Assembly: GCF_001751365.1 (NCBI RefSeq)
Contig: NZ_LJGT01000037.1
Span: forward strand, 62,001-126,000
Origin: Streptomyces abyssalis
GTDB lineage: Bacteria > Actinomycetota > Actinomycetes > Streptomycetales > Streptomycetaceae
Direction of reading: 5' to 3'
DNA length: 64,000 bases
In this document: one piece after another, positions 32,644 to 42,706 of the stretch
How positions within the stretch are numbered: position 1 is the first letter of the stretch
How the letters are laid out: the number at the start of each line of letters is the position of its first letter
Translations under genes and position numbers: made by a program
Notes under the pieces: model-generated
Database searches by the model: none
Seen by the model: only the letters and a program-made list of their open reading frames with translations
What the model was told of the DNA's origin: nothing

Positions 32644-34098
32644 TCAGCCGGTGGGCGCCCCGGGCCACGTGAAGGTCGCGACGGCGCCCGCCGGCAGCTC
32701 GTACGCCAGCGAGCGACCGGCCTCCGTGACGGAGAACTTCCGCGGCGAACCGGCGGAGTTGAGGACGACGGCCGCCCGTGAGCCGTCCGGGTTCTCGAAC
32801 ACCACGTCCTCGACTCCGCCCGGCTGCTGCGTGGTCGAGCCGATGCGGTGGGCGCCGCGGTCCACGAACCTGGAGATGTGGCCGAGCGTGTAGTACTCGG
32901 CGTTCCTCGTGACGCTGCCGCCGTCGATCTCGACGACCCCGTTGCACCTGGTGCCGCAGTTTCCGAAGTGCGGTCCGCCGTTCTCGTCGAGCGCCATGTT
33001 CCACAGCACCACCGTCTCCGAGCCCGAGCGCATGCTGCGGATGACGAGGTTCTCCGTCTGCCACTTCAGGCTGTCGGCGAACGTGTTCGCGCTCTCGTCG
33101 CTGTCGGTGCCGGAGCACTCGGTGAAGAAGACTCTGCCGCCCGCGTCCCGCACCTGCTGCTGGGCCTCCGGCTCACCGCCGTAGCAGTGGAAGGCCGCGC
33201 CCTGCACACGGCCGATGTCCCCTGTCTTCGCCAGGACTTCGAGCGGGTATTCGGGCTTGTCCCAGTTGTGGTCGTAGGCGAAGAGCTCCGTGCCCAGACC
33301 GGCCGCGGTCAGCTTGCCGTCCAGCACGCGCAGGAACTCCGCCTGCTCCGCGGCGGACATCCCCATGGACGGGTACGTCGTCTCGAACAGCGGCTCGTTC
33401 TGAACGGTCAGATCGTGCACGGGCACGCCCGCGTCCGCGTACGCCTCGACCGCCTTGACGAGATAGTCCGCGTACGCCTCCTGGTTCTCCGGCTTCAGGC
33501 TGCCGCCCTCCAGCGCCCCGCCGTCCTTCATCCAGGCCGGCGCGGACCACGGGCTGCCCATGACGCGGATGCCGGGGTTGACCGCGAGGGCCTGCCGCAG
33601 CAGCGGCAGGATCTCCTTGCGGTCGCGGTCGACGGAGAAGGAGCCCTTCTCGTCCTCGTAGCTGTAATAGGGCAGTTCGGCGACGAAGTCGGAGCCGCCG
33701 AAGGGCTGGCGCAGATAGTCCAGGCCGATTCCTTCGCCGTCCGTGGAGAACAGGCTGTGCATCAGCTGCTCGCGTTCGCCCTCGGGCAGCGCGGCCATCA
33801 GCCGGGCCGACGCCTCGGTGAGGGAGGCACCGGCGCCGGTGAACTGCTGCTCCCGCTCGGACGCGTCGACGGCGAGGTCGATCTCCTGCCTGCCGCCGTC
33901 GAAGGCGACGTCCTCGCCGCGCTCCAGGCGCTTGCCGCCGTCGGCCGTCGTCACCCACACCTGGGCGGTCGTGGCGGCCTGCCCTGCTGCGGGAGAGCCG
34001 CCGCCGTCCGCACGGGCGGCCTCGCTCACGAGGACATGGGTGGCGGCGAGCAGCGCCAGAGCGGTGGCCGACGCGGCGAATCTCCGTCTGTGTGTCAT
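32644..34098 (-). CDS. Secreted glycoside hydrolase family 30
   Basis: A 484-residue exported glycosidase. A signal peptide (MTHRRRFAASATALALLAATHVLVSEAARA) precedes a (beta/alpha)8 barrel with QQFTGAGASLTEASARLM, MGSPWSAPAWMK, the acid/base Glu in DLTVQNEPLFET and the nucleophile Glu in RVFFTECSGTDS. A C-terminal beta domain closes it (PGGVEDVVFENPDGSRAAVVLNS). The subfamily is that of glucosylceramidases and endo-beta-1,6-glucanases; in a soil bacterium the glucanase role is more likely, but this is inference. It is last in a minus-strand operon with a GH1 beta-glucosidase and a sugar importer. The ATG follows GGGAG. Confidence 0.92.
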   Translation of the reverse strand: MTHRRRFAASATALALLAATHVLVSEAARADGGGSPAAGQAATTAQVWVTTADGGKRLERGEDVAFDGGRQEIDLAVDASEREQQFTGAGASLTEASARLMAALPEGEREQLMHSLFSTDGEGIGLDYLRQPFGGSDFVAELPYYSYEDEKGSFSVDRDRKEILPLLRQALAVNPGIRVMGSPWSAPAWMKDGGALEGGSLKPENQEAYADYLVKAVEAYADAGVPVHDLTVQNEPLFETTYPSMGMSAAEQAEFLRVLDGKLTAAGLGTELFAYDHNWDKPEYPLEVLAKTGDIGRVQGAAFHCYGGEPEAQQQVRDAGGRVFFTECSGTDSDESANTFADSLKWQTENLVIRSMRSGSETVVLWNMALDENGGPHFGNCGTRCNGVVEIDGGSVTRNAEYYTLGHISRFVDRGAHRIGSTTQQPGGVEDVVFENPDGSRAAVVLNSAGSPRKFSVTEAGRSLAYELPAGAVATFTWPGAPTG

Positions 34099-34197
34099 GT
34101 GCGCTCCCTTCGGGTGCGTGTACGTCTTGCGCGGCTTCCAGGACGGGCGGGGACGGGGGAGGGGGCCGGAGCGGTGACCGCGACGGCGGCCGGCCGG

Positions 34198-35586
<1,389 letters not shown>

Positions 35587-35770
35587 GGACTTCCTTTCGT
35601 ACGGAACCAGCGGATCGGGCGGATCGGACGGAACCAGCTGGAGCGAGCCGGAACGGGGCGAACGTGTTTGCTGCGGGCGGGAGTTCGGAGCGTGTGGACC
35701 CGCCGGCAGGCGTGACGGGCCGACGGCACGGCGGAGGGACCGTGCCGTCACGGCCGCCCGGCGGGCCGGG

Positions 35771-35812
35771 CCGGTGGATCAGGCCCGTTGGATCAGGGCC
35801 GTTGGATCAGGT
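35771..35812. repeat. Three 14-bp tandem repeats upstream of GH1
   Basis: CCG(G/T)TGGATCAGGN is repeated three times head to tail (35771, 35785, 35799). It lies in the 270-base gap between the permease and GH1 genes and could affect spacing or expression within the operon. Confidence 0.85.
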
Positions 35813-35856
35813 TCGGTGAGCCGGGTGGTCCCGGGGGAGCCGGGGCCGGCCGGGGT

Positions 35857-36864
35857 TCACTTGACCGCCCCCGCGGTGAGGCCGGTGACCAGATAGCGCT
35901 GCAGCAGCAGGAACCCGGCGACGATCGGCACGCTCGCGACGAGCGAGGCGGCCATGACCTGGTTCCAGTAGACCTGCGTCTGCGTGGCGTAGCCCTGCAG
36001 TCCGATGGCGAGTGTGCGGGTGGTCTCGTTCGTCATGACGGACGCGAAGAGCACCTCGCCCCACGCCGTCATGAAGGAGTAGACGGCGACGGCGACGATG
36101 CCCGGAACCGCCGCGGGCACCACGACGCGCACCAGCGCGCCGAGCGGTCCGCAGCCGTCGGTGAGGGCGGCCTCGTCCAGGTCGCGCGGGATGGAGTCGA
36201 AGTAGCCGATCAGCATCCAGATGGAGAAGGGCAGCGTGAAGGTGAGGTAGGTGACGATCAGCGCGCCGCGCGAGCCGTAGAGGGCGACGCCCGTCGCGTT
36301 GCCGAGGTTGACGAAGATGAGGAACAGCGGCAGCAGGAAGAGGATGCCGGGGAACATCTGCGTCGAGAGGATGGTGACCGTGAACAGGCGCTTGCCGCGG
36401 AACCGGTAGCGGCTGACGGCGTAGGCGGCGAAGGTGGCGATGACCACCGAGCATCCGGTCGCAGCGCCCGCCACGATCAGCGAGTTGAGGAAGTAGTCCG
36501 CCAGCGGCACCGTGCTCCAGATGTCGACGTACGGACTGATCGTCAGCGAGCTCGGAATCCACCGGAAGCGGTCCGAGACGTCCTGAAGCGGCTTGAGTGA
36601 ACTGCTCACCATCACCAGCAGCGGGGTCGCCGCGAAGATCGTGAGCAGCGTCAGGACGACGCGCCGCGTCCAGATGAACGACCGGGGCGGTGCGGTCGGG
36701 GAGACGCGGCCCGGGCCCTTCCGCCCTCCCGCGCCCGAGGCCCGTCCCGCCAGGTGCCCGCCGGGCTTCCGTGACGTGCCGCCGGCGGTGCCGTCGCCCG
36801 CCGTGCCGCCCGTCCCGCCGTCAGCGGTGCCGTCCGCGGTGGCGGTCGCCGTGGCCTCAGACAT
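35857..36864 (-). CDS. Carbohydrate ABC transporter permease (MalG/CebG type)
   Basis: A 335-residue permease. A 60-residue Gly/Thr/Ala-rich cytoplasmic tail precedes six membrane segments (FIWTRRVVLTLLTIFAATPLLVMVSSSLK is the first). The EAA loop that contacts the ATPase is LDEAALTDGCGPLGALVRVVVPAAVPG. It overlaps the preceding permease gene by eight bases. No ATPase gene is in the operon; Streptomyces sugar importers of this class normally share the MsiK ATPase encoded elsewhere. The glycine-rich N-terminal extension is unusual for a MalG homologue. Confidence 0.93.
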   Translation of the reverse strand: MSEATATATADGTADGGTGGTAGDGTAGGTSRKPGGHLAGRASGAGGRKGPGRVSPTAPPRSFIWTRRVVLTLLTIFAATPLLVMVSSSLKPLQDVSDRFRWIPSSLTISPYVDIWSTVPLADYFLNSLIVAGAATGCSVVIATFAAYAVSRYRFRGKRLFTVTILSTQMFPGILFLLPLFLIFVNLGNATGVALYGSRGALIVTYLTFTLPFSIWMLIGYFDSIPRDLDEAALTDGCGPLGALVRVVVPAAVPGIVAVAVYSFMTAWGEVLFASVMTNETTRTLAIGLQGYATQTQVYWNQVMAASLVASVPIVAGFLLLQRYLVTGLTAGAVK

Positions 36865-37867
36865 CGCGTTTCCTCCCCGCGCCGGTCACCAGCAGATAGC
36901 CGCCGGTCACCAGCAGCAGGAAGAGCAGCAGCAGTACGGACATGGCCGAACCGGAGCCGAAGTCCCAGGTGACGAACGACGCTTGGTAGATGTGGATCGA
37001 GATCAGGTCCGCGGCCTCGGGTGCCGACTTGCCGAAGAGGATGTACGGCACGTTGAAGTCGTTGAACGTCCACAGGAACAGGACCAGCACCAGGACCTGG
37101 TTGACGGGGCGCAGCGAGGGCAGCGTGATGCGGCGGATCTGCTGCCGCATGCCGGCGCCGTCGACGTGCGCGGCCTCGTACAGCTCCTTGGGGATGTTCT
37201 GCAGCGCGGCCATCAGGATGAGGAACGCGAACGGCCAGGTCCGCCACACCGCGACCACGACCAGAGCGGCGAAGCTGTTGTCGCCGATGAGCCAGAAGGG
37301 TTCGGAGTCGGTGAGCCCCAACTGGTCGTGTATGACGTGGTTGACCATGCCGCCGTCGCGCTGGAGCAGGAAGGACCAGGTGATGACGGCGGTGTAGACG
37401 GGCAGCGCGTAGGGCGTCAGGAACAGCGCCCGCAGCACGCCCCGTCCCCGGAAGGACTCCTGCATCAGGATCGCCGCCGTCACTCCCAGCAGCCACGCCA
37501 GTGAGACGGCCAGCACCGTGAACGCGCAGGTGACGAAGAACGAGTGCAACAGGGCTTCGCCGACAGGGGCGTTGACGTCGACGGCGATGCGGAAGTTGTC
37601 GGTGCCGGTCCACGGTGCCGCACTCCAGTCGCGTATGTACTGCTGCGTCAGCTCCTTGAAGCTCATCGTCACGCCGACGGCCATCGGGCCCAGGTGGATG
37701 AGGATCTCCAGGACCAGCGCCGGCAGCAGCAGCAGATACGGCAGTCCGGCCCGGCGCAGGCGGTCGGGGAGGATACGCCTGCGCCGGGGGAGCGGGGGAC
37801 CGCTGTGTGACGGGCCGGCCTCACGGTCCGGACGGGACGTGCCGGGTGGGGGGCTGAGAGTCGTCAT
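36857..37867 (-). CDS. Carbohydrate ABC transporter permease (MalF/CebF type)
   Basis: A 336-residue permease with six segments (YLLLLPALVLEILIHLGPMAVGVTMSF first). It has the family's FLTPYALPVYTAVITWSFLLQRDGGMVN and an EAA-type loop ELYEAAHVDGAGMRQQIRRITLPSLRP. It pairs with the overlapping MalG-type gene to form the membrane channel for the sugar delivered by the binding lipoprotein encoded just upstream (gap about 8 bases). Confidence 0.94.
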   Translation of the reverse strand: MTTLSPPPGTSRPDREAGPSHSGPPLPRRRRILPDRLRRAGLPYLLLLPALVLEILIHLGPMAVGVTMSFKELTQQYIRDWSAAPWTGTDNFRIAVDVNAPVGEALLHSFFVTCAFTVLAVSLAWLLGVTAAILMQESFRGRGVLRALFLTPYALPVYTAVITWSFLLQRDGGMVNHVIHDQLGLTDSEPFWLIGDNSFAALVVVAVWRTWPFAFLILMAALQNIPKELYEAAHVDGAGMRQQIRRITLPSLRPVNQVLVLVLFLWTFNDFNVPYILFGKSAPEAADLISIHIYQASFVTWDFGSGSAMSVLLLLFLLLVTGGYLLVTGAGRKRDV

Positions 37868-37875
37868 CGCCCGGC

Positions 37876-39195
37876 TTACTTCCGCATCTGCTGCTGGGCG
37901 GCGGACAGTTCCTTCGCGACGGACTCGGTGGTCACCTTGCGTCCCGCCGCGGCGTCCGCGAAGAGGTCCTTGGTGGCGTTACCGACGAGCGTCTCGAACT
38001 TCGACTCGTCCTTGACCTGCGGAAGCGGGGCGGAGGAGGTGGTGAGCACCTCACGCAGCACCTTCAAGTCGGGTGTGTCGAAGGCCTTGTCGCTCTGTGC
38101 AGCCTTGACCGGAGGAATCGATCCGTAGGCCGCGTTGAGGGTGCGCTGCTCCTCGTCCGACGTCATGAACTTCGCGAACTTCATCGCGCCGTCGATGTTG
38201 TCGGTGTTCTTGAAGACGGCCAGGTTGATGCCCGCGACCATCGACCGGGTGCCCTTCTCTCCCGAGCCGGGGTTCTGCACGGGGATCGGCGCGACGCCGT
38301 ACTCGTCGGACTTCATGCCGTTGGACTGCAGAGCGGTGCCCGCCGCCTGCCACAGCAGCATGCCCGCCTTGCCCTTCGCGAAGTCCCGCACGGACTCGCG
38401 CTTGGCGAACTCGGCGTTGCCGGGCGCCGCGATCTTGTCGGCGGCCAGCAGGTCGACGTACTGCTTGACGGCGTCGACCGCGCCGGGCGAGTCGAACGTC
38501 GGCTTGCCGGAGGCGTCGAAGAAGTCGGCACCGTGCTGCTTGCCGAGGATGAAGGCGTGGTGTGAGTTCTCGACCGGGTCGCCGCCCTCCAGGGCGATGC
38601 CGTGCTTGCCGTCGCCGGTGAGCTTCTTGCCGTCCTTGACCAGCTCGTCCCAGGTCTCGGGCGGTCCGTCGATGCCCGCGTCCTTGAACATCTTCTTGTT
38701 GTAGTAGAGGCCGTAGGCGAGCGAGTAGATCGGCAGGGCCGCCGGGTCCTTGTCCGGAGCGCCGGCCGCGGCCAGAGCGGAAGGCGTGAAGCGCTCGGCT
38801 CCGCCGACCTTCGCCATGTGCTCGTCGTCCCAGGGGAGCAGCGCGCCGGTCGCCTGGAGCGAGGCGGACCAGGTGTTGCCGATGTTCAGCACGTCGGGGC
38901 CCTGGCCCGAGGACGTCGCGGCCAGGATGCGGTCCAGCAGGCTGCTCCACGGGATGACTTCGAGCTTGACCTTGATCCCGGTCTTCTTCTCGAAGCGCTT
39001 CAGCTCGGGGGCGAGCACCTTCTTGTCGTGGGCGACGCTGGTGCCCTGGTTGCTGGCCCAGTAGGTGAGCTCCTTCGGCTTGTCGTTGCTGCCCTCGCTG
39101 TCGGTCGTGGTGCCGCCGCCGCAGCCGGCGGTGACGGCTGTGAGTGCGGCGGCGAGTGCGACGGCTGCTGCGTTGCGTGCCCGGCTTCTGCGCAT
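37876..39195 (-). CDS. Extracellular sugar-binding lipoprotein (ABC)
   Basis: A 439-residue family 1 solute-binding protein. The lipobox is AVTAGCGGG (lipid-anchored Cys near residue 25). The mature part shows KELTYWASNQGTSVAHDKKVLAPELKRFEKKTGIKVKLEVIPWSSLLDRIL, GPDVLNIGNTWSASLQATGALLPWDD, YSLAYGLYYNKKMFKDAGIDGPPETWDELV and GKAGMLLWQAAGTAL. It captures an oligosaccharide for the two permeases. Many aromatic residues fit a sugar site, but the ligand is not predictable; context favours beta-glucosides. A very strong GGGGAGGGG precedes the ATG. Expression should be controlled by the inverted repeat at 39225. Confidence 0.93.
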   Translation of the reverse strand: MRRSRARNAAAVALAAALTAVTAGCGGGTTTDSEGSNDKPKELTYWASNQGTSVAHDKKVLAPELKRFEKKTGIKVKLEVIPWSSLLDRILAATSSGQGPDVLNIGNTWSASLQATGALLPWDDEHMAKVGGAERFTPSALAAAGAPDKDPAALPIYSLAYGLYYNKKMFKDAGIDGPPETWDELVKDGKKLTGDGKHGIALEGGDPVENSHHAFILGKQHGADFFDASGKPTFDSPGAVDAVKQYVDLLAADKIAAPGNAEFAKRESVRDFAKGKAGMLLWQAAGTALQSNGMKSDEYGVAPIPVQNPGSGEKGTRSMVAGINLAVFKNTDNIDGAMKFAKFMTSDEEQRTLNAAYGSIPPVKAAQSDKAFDTPDLKVLREVLTTSSAPLPQVKDESKFETLVGNATKDLFADAAAGRKVTTESVAKELSAAQQQMRK

Positions 39196-39224
39196 GGCTG
39201 ACGGCCCCTCCCCGAGGCGGCTGT

Positions 39225-39252
39225 GTTCGGACCCTGAATGGTCCGAACCATT
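39225..39252. promoter_or_regulatory. Operator: 9-bp inverted repeat overlapping a second palindrome
   Basis: GTTCGGACC-CTGAAT-GGTCCGAAC (39225-39248) is a perfect 9-6-9 inverted repeat. AATGGT-CCGA-ACCATT (39237-39252) is a second perfect one sharing its right half. Both lie between the binding-protein gene and the divergent ROK regulator gene, just downstream of the predicted minus-strand start near 39260. A roadblock operator for the ROK protein is the simplest reading. Confidence 0.7.
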
Positions 39253-39266
39253 AATTTCACGCCGTG

Positions 39267-39295
39267 AGTTAAGTAGTGAGAGAAGGGGGCGTCAA
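39267..39295 (-). promoter_or_regulatory. Promoter of the GH/ABC operon
   Basis: On the minus strand TTGACG (39295-39290), a 17-base spacer and TTAACT (39272-39267). The predicted start near 39260 puts the inverted repeat within the first 35 transcribed bases. Confidence 0.6.
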
Positions 39296-39335
39296 GAGTT
39301 CTGACAGAGGTACGTTTGGCAGGGGAGGGCAGCTG

Positions 39336-40610
39336 ATGGGCGGATACGACAGGCGTACTGTACGCGACCTGCGGCGGAACAACCGCGCTGCCGTGCTGCG
39401 CCGTCTGTATTTCGAAGGCCCGCTCAGCAGACAGGAGTTGGGCCCGGCGACAGGGCTCAGTTCCGGGTCGATAAGCAATGTCGTCACCGAACTCCTCGCC
39501 GAGGGCGTCCTGGAGGAGGCCGGCTCCGTAGGCTCCGACGGCGGCCGTCCCCGTACGCTGCTGCGCGTCGCCGCGCACTGCGCCTGCCTCGTCGGCGTCG
39601 ACGTCGGCGAAACGCGGGTGCGCGTCGAGCTGTTCGACATGATGCTCACCGAAGTGGCCCGCAGCGAACAGCCGCTGGACGACGGCCGGCACGACGCGGC
39701 GCTCGTCGTCCAGCTCATCGAGAAGGGCCTCGCCTCGGTGCTGGCTCAAGTCGGGGCGTCCACCGGCCCGTTGCTGGGTGTCGGTGTCGGCGTCCCCGGC
39801 ATCGTCGAGCGGCGGGCGCACGGCGGAGCGCTCGTGCACGGCCAGACCATCGGCTGGGACGCCGTTCCCCTGGAGGCCATGCTCCGCGAATCCGGCGGAA
39901 TCACCCAGGGCGACGCCCTCGCCGAGGGGCGGCGCGCACCGCTCCACATCGACAACGGCGCGAAGACCCTCGGCCAGGCCGAGATGTGGTTCGGCGCCGG
40001 CCGTGGCGCCCGCGACGCGGTCATCGCGCTGATCGGTTCCGGGGTCGGTGCCTGCGTGGTCACCGGCGGCGAACCGTACAGCGGTGCCTCGAGCGGCGCG
40101 GGCGAGTGGGGCCACACCGTGCTCACCGTCGGGGGCCGGCGCTGCCGGTGCGGCGCCAGGGGCTGCCTGGAGGCGTACGTGGGAGCGGCCGCGGTGATCG
40201 ACCGCTGGCGCGAGGCGGGCGGGGAGCCGGACGGCGGGGACGAGGAGACGGTGCTCGCGGAACTGCTGGCCACGGGGGGCGGCGAGGGGGCGCCGGGGCG
40301 CTTGGCGCGAGAGGTGCTGGCGGAGACGGCCGAGTATCTCGGCGCGGGCATCGCCGACCTGGTCAACCTCTTCAACCCCGAGCGGATAGTGATCGGAGGC
40401 TGGGCCGGACTGTTGCTGGGACCACAGTTGCTTCCGGCTGTGCGTGAGGCGACGGACGCGTACGCTCTCCGGTACCCGGCGGCCCGCACGGCCGTCGAAC
40501 TGTGCAGGCTCGGCCCGGACGCGGTGACCGTCGGCGCTGCCACGCTGCCGCTTCGCCGCTTCCTCGACGCGGGAGGAAGTCCGCCCCCAGGGGTGGCTTT
40601 GTCCGTGTGA
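39336..40610 (+). CDS. ROK-family transcriptional regulator
   Basis: A 424-residue regulator. An N-terminal winged helix (TVRDLRRNNRAAVLRRLYFEGPLSRQELGPATGLSSGSISNVVTELLAEGVLEE, residues 8-62) is joined to a ROK domain with VGVDVGETRVRVELFD, DNGAKTLGQAEMWFGAGRG, the ROK zinc motif CRCGARGCLEAY and NLFNPERIVIGGWAG. It has lost part of the kinase ATP-site glycines (DVGETR instead of DIGGTK), consistent with a sugar-sensing repressor (NagC/XylR type). It is divergent from the GH/ABC operon with the operator in between. In the cellobiose locus of other streptomycetes this position is taken by a LacI-type protein. ATG 39336 follows GGGGAGGG. Confidence 0.92.
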   Translation: MGGYDRRTVRDLRRNNRAAVLRRLYFEGPLSRQELGPATGLSSGSISNVVTELLAEGVLEEAGSVGSDGGRPRTLLRVAAHCACLVGVDVGETRVRVELFDMMLTEVARSEQPLDDGRHDAALVVQLIEKGLASVLAQVGASTGPLLGVGVGVPGIVERRAHGGALVHGQTIGWDAVPLEAMLRESGGITQGDALAEGRRAPLHIDNGAKTLGQAEMWFGAGRGARDAVIALIGSGVGACVVTGGEPYSGASSGAGEWGHTVLTVGGRRCRCGARGCLEAYVGAAAVIDRWREAGGEPDGGDEETVLAELLATGGGEGAPGRLAREVLAETAEYLGAGIADLVNLFNPERIVIGGWAGLLLGPQLLPAVREATDAYALRYPAARTAVELCRLGPDAVTVGAATLPLRRFLDAGGSPPPGVALSV

Positions 40611-40620
40611 GCGGGTACCG

Positions 40621-40659
40621 TCTCCACAGAGAGTGATGCCATGGTGGCAGCTGTGGAGA
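40621..40659 (+). terminator. Long hairpin between the ROK and KDG kinase genes
   Basis: Outer arms TCTCCACAG (40621-40629) and CTGTGGAGA (40651-40659) and inner arms TGCCA/TGGCA (40637-40649) nest in one stem-loop ending 20 bases before the kinase GTG. It may end the ROK transcript, or act as a leader element for the kinase. Confidence 0.65.
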
Positions 40660-40678
40660 GACCTCTAGGGGGAAATGG

Positions 40679-41647
40679 GTGGTAAACGGGCCGGAGGCCA
40701 TCACATGCGGTGAGGCCATGCTGCTGATGCTCGCCGAGCCCGGCATGCCGCTGGACCGCGCAGTCTCCTTCCGCCGCTCCGTCGCCGGTGCCGAGTCCAA
40801 CGTGGCCCAGGGCCTGGCCCGTCTCGGCCACTGGGCACGCTGGATCGGCCGCGTCGGCGACGACCCCGCCGGCGAGGCCGTGCTCCGGGAGCTGCGCGCC
40901 GACGGAGTCGACGTCTCCGGCGCCGAGATGGACCCTCAGGCGCCCACCGGCCTGCTGCTGCGCGACAGCCACGCACAGCGCGTGATCGACGTGCAGTACT
41001 ACCGCTCGGGCTCCGCCGCCTCGCTGCTCTCCCCGGACCAGATCCGTCTGGAGATGCTGGAGGGTGCCCGCGTCGTGCACGTCTCCGGCATCACGCCCAT
41101 GCTCTCGGAATCGGCGGCACAGGCCACCTGGGCCCTGGTCGAGCGCGCACGCCAGGTCGGCGCCGCGGTCTCCTTCGACCCGAACGTACGGCGCAAGCTG
41201 GGCTCGGAGCACGAGTGGATCCGCACCGTGGGGCCGCTGCTGCGCGAGGCCGACCTCGTCATCGCGGGGGAGGACGAGCTGGAACTGCTGCTGGGCGGCG
41301 GCGCCGAGGAGACCTCGAAGGCGCTGCTGACGATGGGCAGGGCCCGCACCGTCGTCGTCAAGCGCCGCGACCACTCCGCGTCCGCCCTCGGCCGCGACGG
41401 GGAGTGCACTCAGGAGCCCTTCTCCGTGCCGGTGTCCGACCCGGTGGGCGCGGGGGACGCGTTCGCGGCCGGCTGGCTCTCGGCCTGGCTGCGCGGGCGG
41501 AAGCCCGAGGAGGCCCTGGCCGAGGCGGCGTGCGTGGCGGCCCTGGTCGTACAGGCGCCGGGCGACACCGACGGGCTGCCCACGGCCCACACCCGGGACA
41601 GGGCCCTGGCGGGCTTCCTCCAGGACTCCGACTCCGTGAACCGCTGA
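40679..41647 (+). CDS. kdgK: PfkB-family 2-keto-3-deoxygluconate kinase
   Basis: A 322-residue ribokinase-like sugar kinase. It has ITCGEAMLLMLAEPG, RSVAGAESNVAQGLARLGH, RVIDVQYYRSGSAASLLSPDQI and the anion hole/catalytic Asp in SDPVGAGDAFAAGWLSAWLRG. The tyrosine/arginine pair in YYRSGSA and the adjacent KDPG aldolase gene identify KDG kinase (KDG + ATP to KDPG). The GTG at 40679 has AGGGGGA six bases before it. KDG usually arises from uronates or gluconate, so its place beside a beta-glucan locus is noteworthy. Confidence 0.9.
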   Translation: MVNGPEAITCGEAMLLMLAEPGMPLDRAVSFRRSVAGAESNVAQGLARLGHWARWIGRVGDDPAGEAVLRELRADGVDVSGAEMDPQAPTGLLLRDSHAQRVIDVQYYRSGSAASLLSPDQIRLEMLEGARVVHVSGITPMLSESAAQATWALVERARQVGAAVSFDPNVRRKLGSEHEWIRTVGPLLREADLVIAGEDELELLLGGGAEETSKALLTMGRARTVVVKRRDHSASALGRDGECTQEPFSVPVSDPVGAGDAFAAGWLSAWLRGRKPEEALAEAACVAALVVQAPGDTDGLPTAHTRDRALAGFLQDSDSVNR

Positions 41648-41798
41648 GCGCGGCACTTCCCGTGGCGCATGCCGGGAACCAGAAGGAAACACCAAGCAGA
41701 CCGAGCGCATCGCACTTCAGACGGGGAGCGGAGACAGGCGGCCCATCACGGGTGCTCCGCCTCTCCCCGGCCGGACGAGAAGAGAGGCGGCGACTGCC

Positions 41799-42449
41799 GT
41801 GTACCGATGGGAGATCACCCGGACCGCCCTTGAGCAGCGTGTCTTCGCCATCATCCGAGCCGACAGCTACGAGCGCGTGACGGCCACGGCCGACACCCTG
41901 CTCGGCGCGGGCATCACCAGCCTGGAGATCTCGCTGACTTCGGCCCACGCCCTGGACGCGGTGGCCACGCTGCGGCGCGAGACCGACGAGGAATGCGTCA
42001 TCGGGGCCGGCACCGTCCTCGACGAGGCCTCGGCGCGCGCCGCCATCGACGCCGGTGCCCGCTTTCTCGTCTCGCCCGCCCTGGACGCCGAGGTCATCCG
42101 TACCGGCCACCGCTACGGCGTGCCCGTCTTCCCCGGCGTCGCCACCCCCACCGAGATGGTGCGCGCGATGGAGCTGGGCGCCGACGCGCTGAAGCTCTTT
42201 CCCGCCTCCGGTTACGCCCCGGGCTGGCTCAAGGACGTACGGGCGGCGCTCCCGCAGGCGCCGCTGCTGCCCACCGGCGGTGTCACCGTCAAGAACGCCC
42301 CGGAGTGGATCGCCGCCGGCGCCGTCGCCTGCGGCATGGGTTCGGCACTCACGGAGGGGGACAGGGAGGCCGTGGCCAAGCGTGTCACTGCGCTGCTGCA
42401 GCGGTTGGAGGAGGCCGTTCCCTCCCCGTCACGCAGATCCAGACGCTGA
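41799..42449 (+). CDS. eda: KDPG aldolase (2-dehydro-3-deoxyphosphogluconate aldolase)
   Basis: A 216-residue class I aldolase. It cleaves KDPG to pyruvate and glyceraldehyde 3-phosphate. VFAIIRADSYERVTATADTLLGAGITSLEISLTS carries the catalytic Glu. ECVIGAGTVLDEASARAAIDAGARFLVSP and VPVFPGVATPTEMVRAMELGADALKLFPAS include the Schiff-base Lys. LLPTGGVTVKNAPEWIAAGAVACGMGS is the phosphate site. It lies 151 bases after KDG kinase and completes the lower Entner-Doudoroff branch. The short C-terminal Arg/Ser tail is not part of the fold. Confidence 0.95.
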   Translation: MYRWEITRTALEQRVFAIIRADSYERVTATADTLLGAGITSLEISLTSAHALDAVATLRRETDEECVIGAGTVLDEASARAAIDAGARFLVSPALDAEVIRTGHRYGVPVFPGVATPTEMVRAMELGADALKLFPASGYAPGWLKDVRAALPQAPLLPTGGVTVKNAPEWIAAGAVACGMGSALTEGDREAVAKRVTALLQRLEEAVPSPSRRSRR

Positions 42450-42706
42450 CCGGTCCGCCGTGCGCGATGCCGTCCGCTTCCGGCGTCGCTTCTCCTCCTG
42501 CGCCGTCCTCTTCCGGTTACGGCGCTCTCGTCCGCCGCCGCGCTCTGGACGGCGCTCCGCGCACTGCCCTGTGTGGCGGTCCGTTCACCGCCGGCGGCCG
42601 CCGTGGCGCGCGCGGAGACCCAAGCCGTGGGGGAGCCGCATGTTCCGCCTCACATGCCTCCGGAACCCCCACCTCAACGGCACATGATGAATCTAGTCTG
42701 GCCGCA

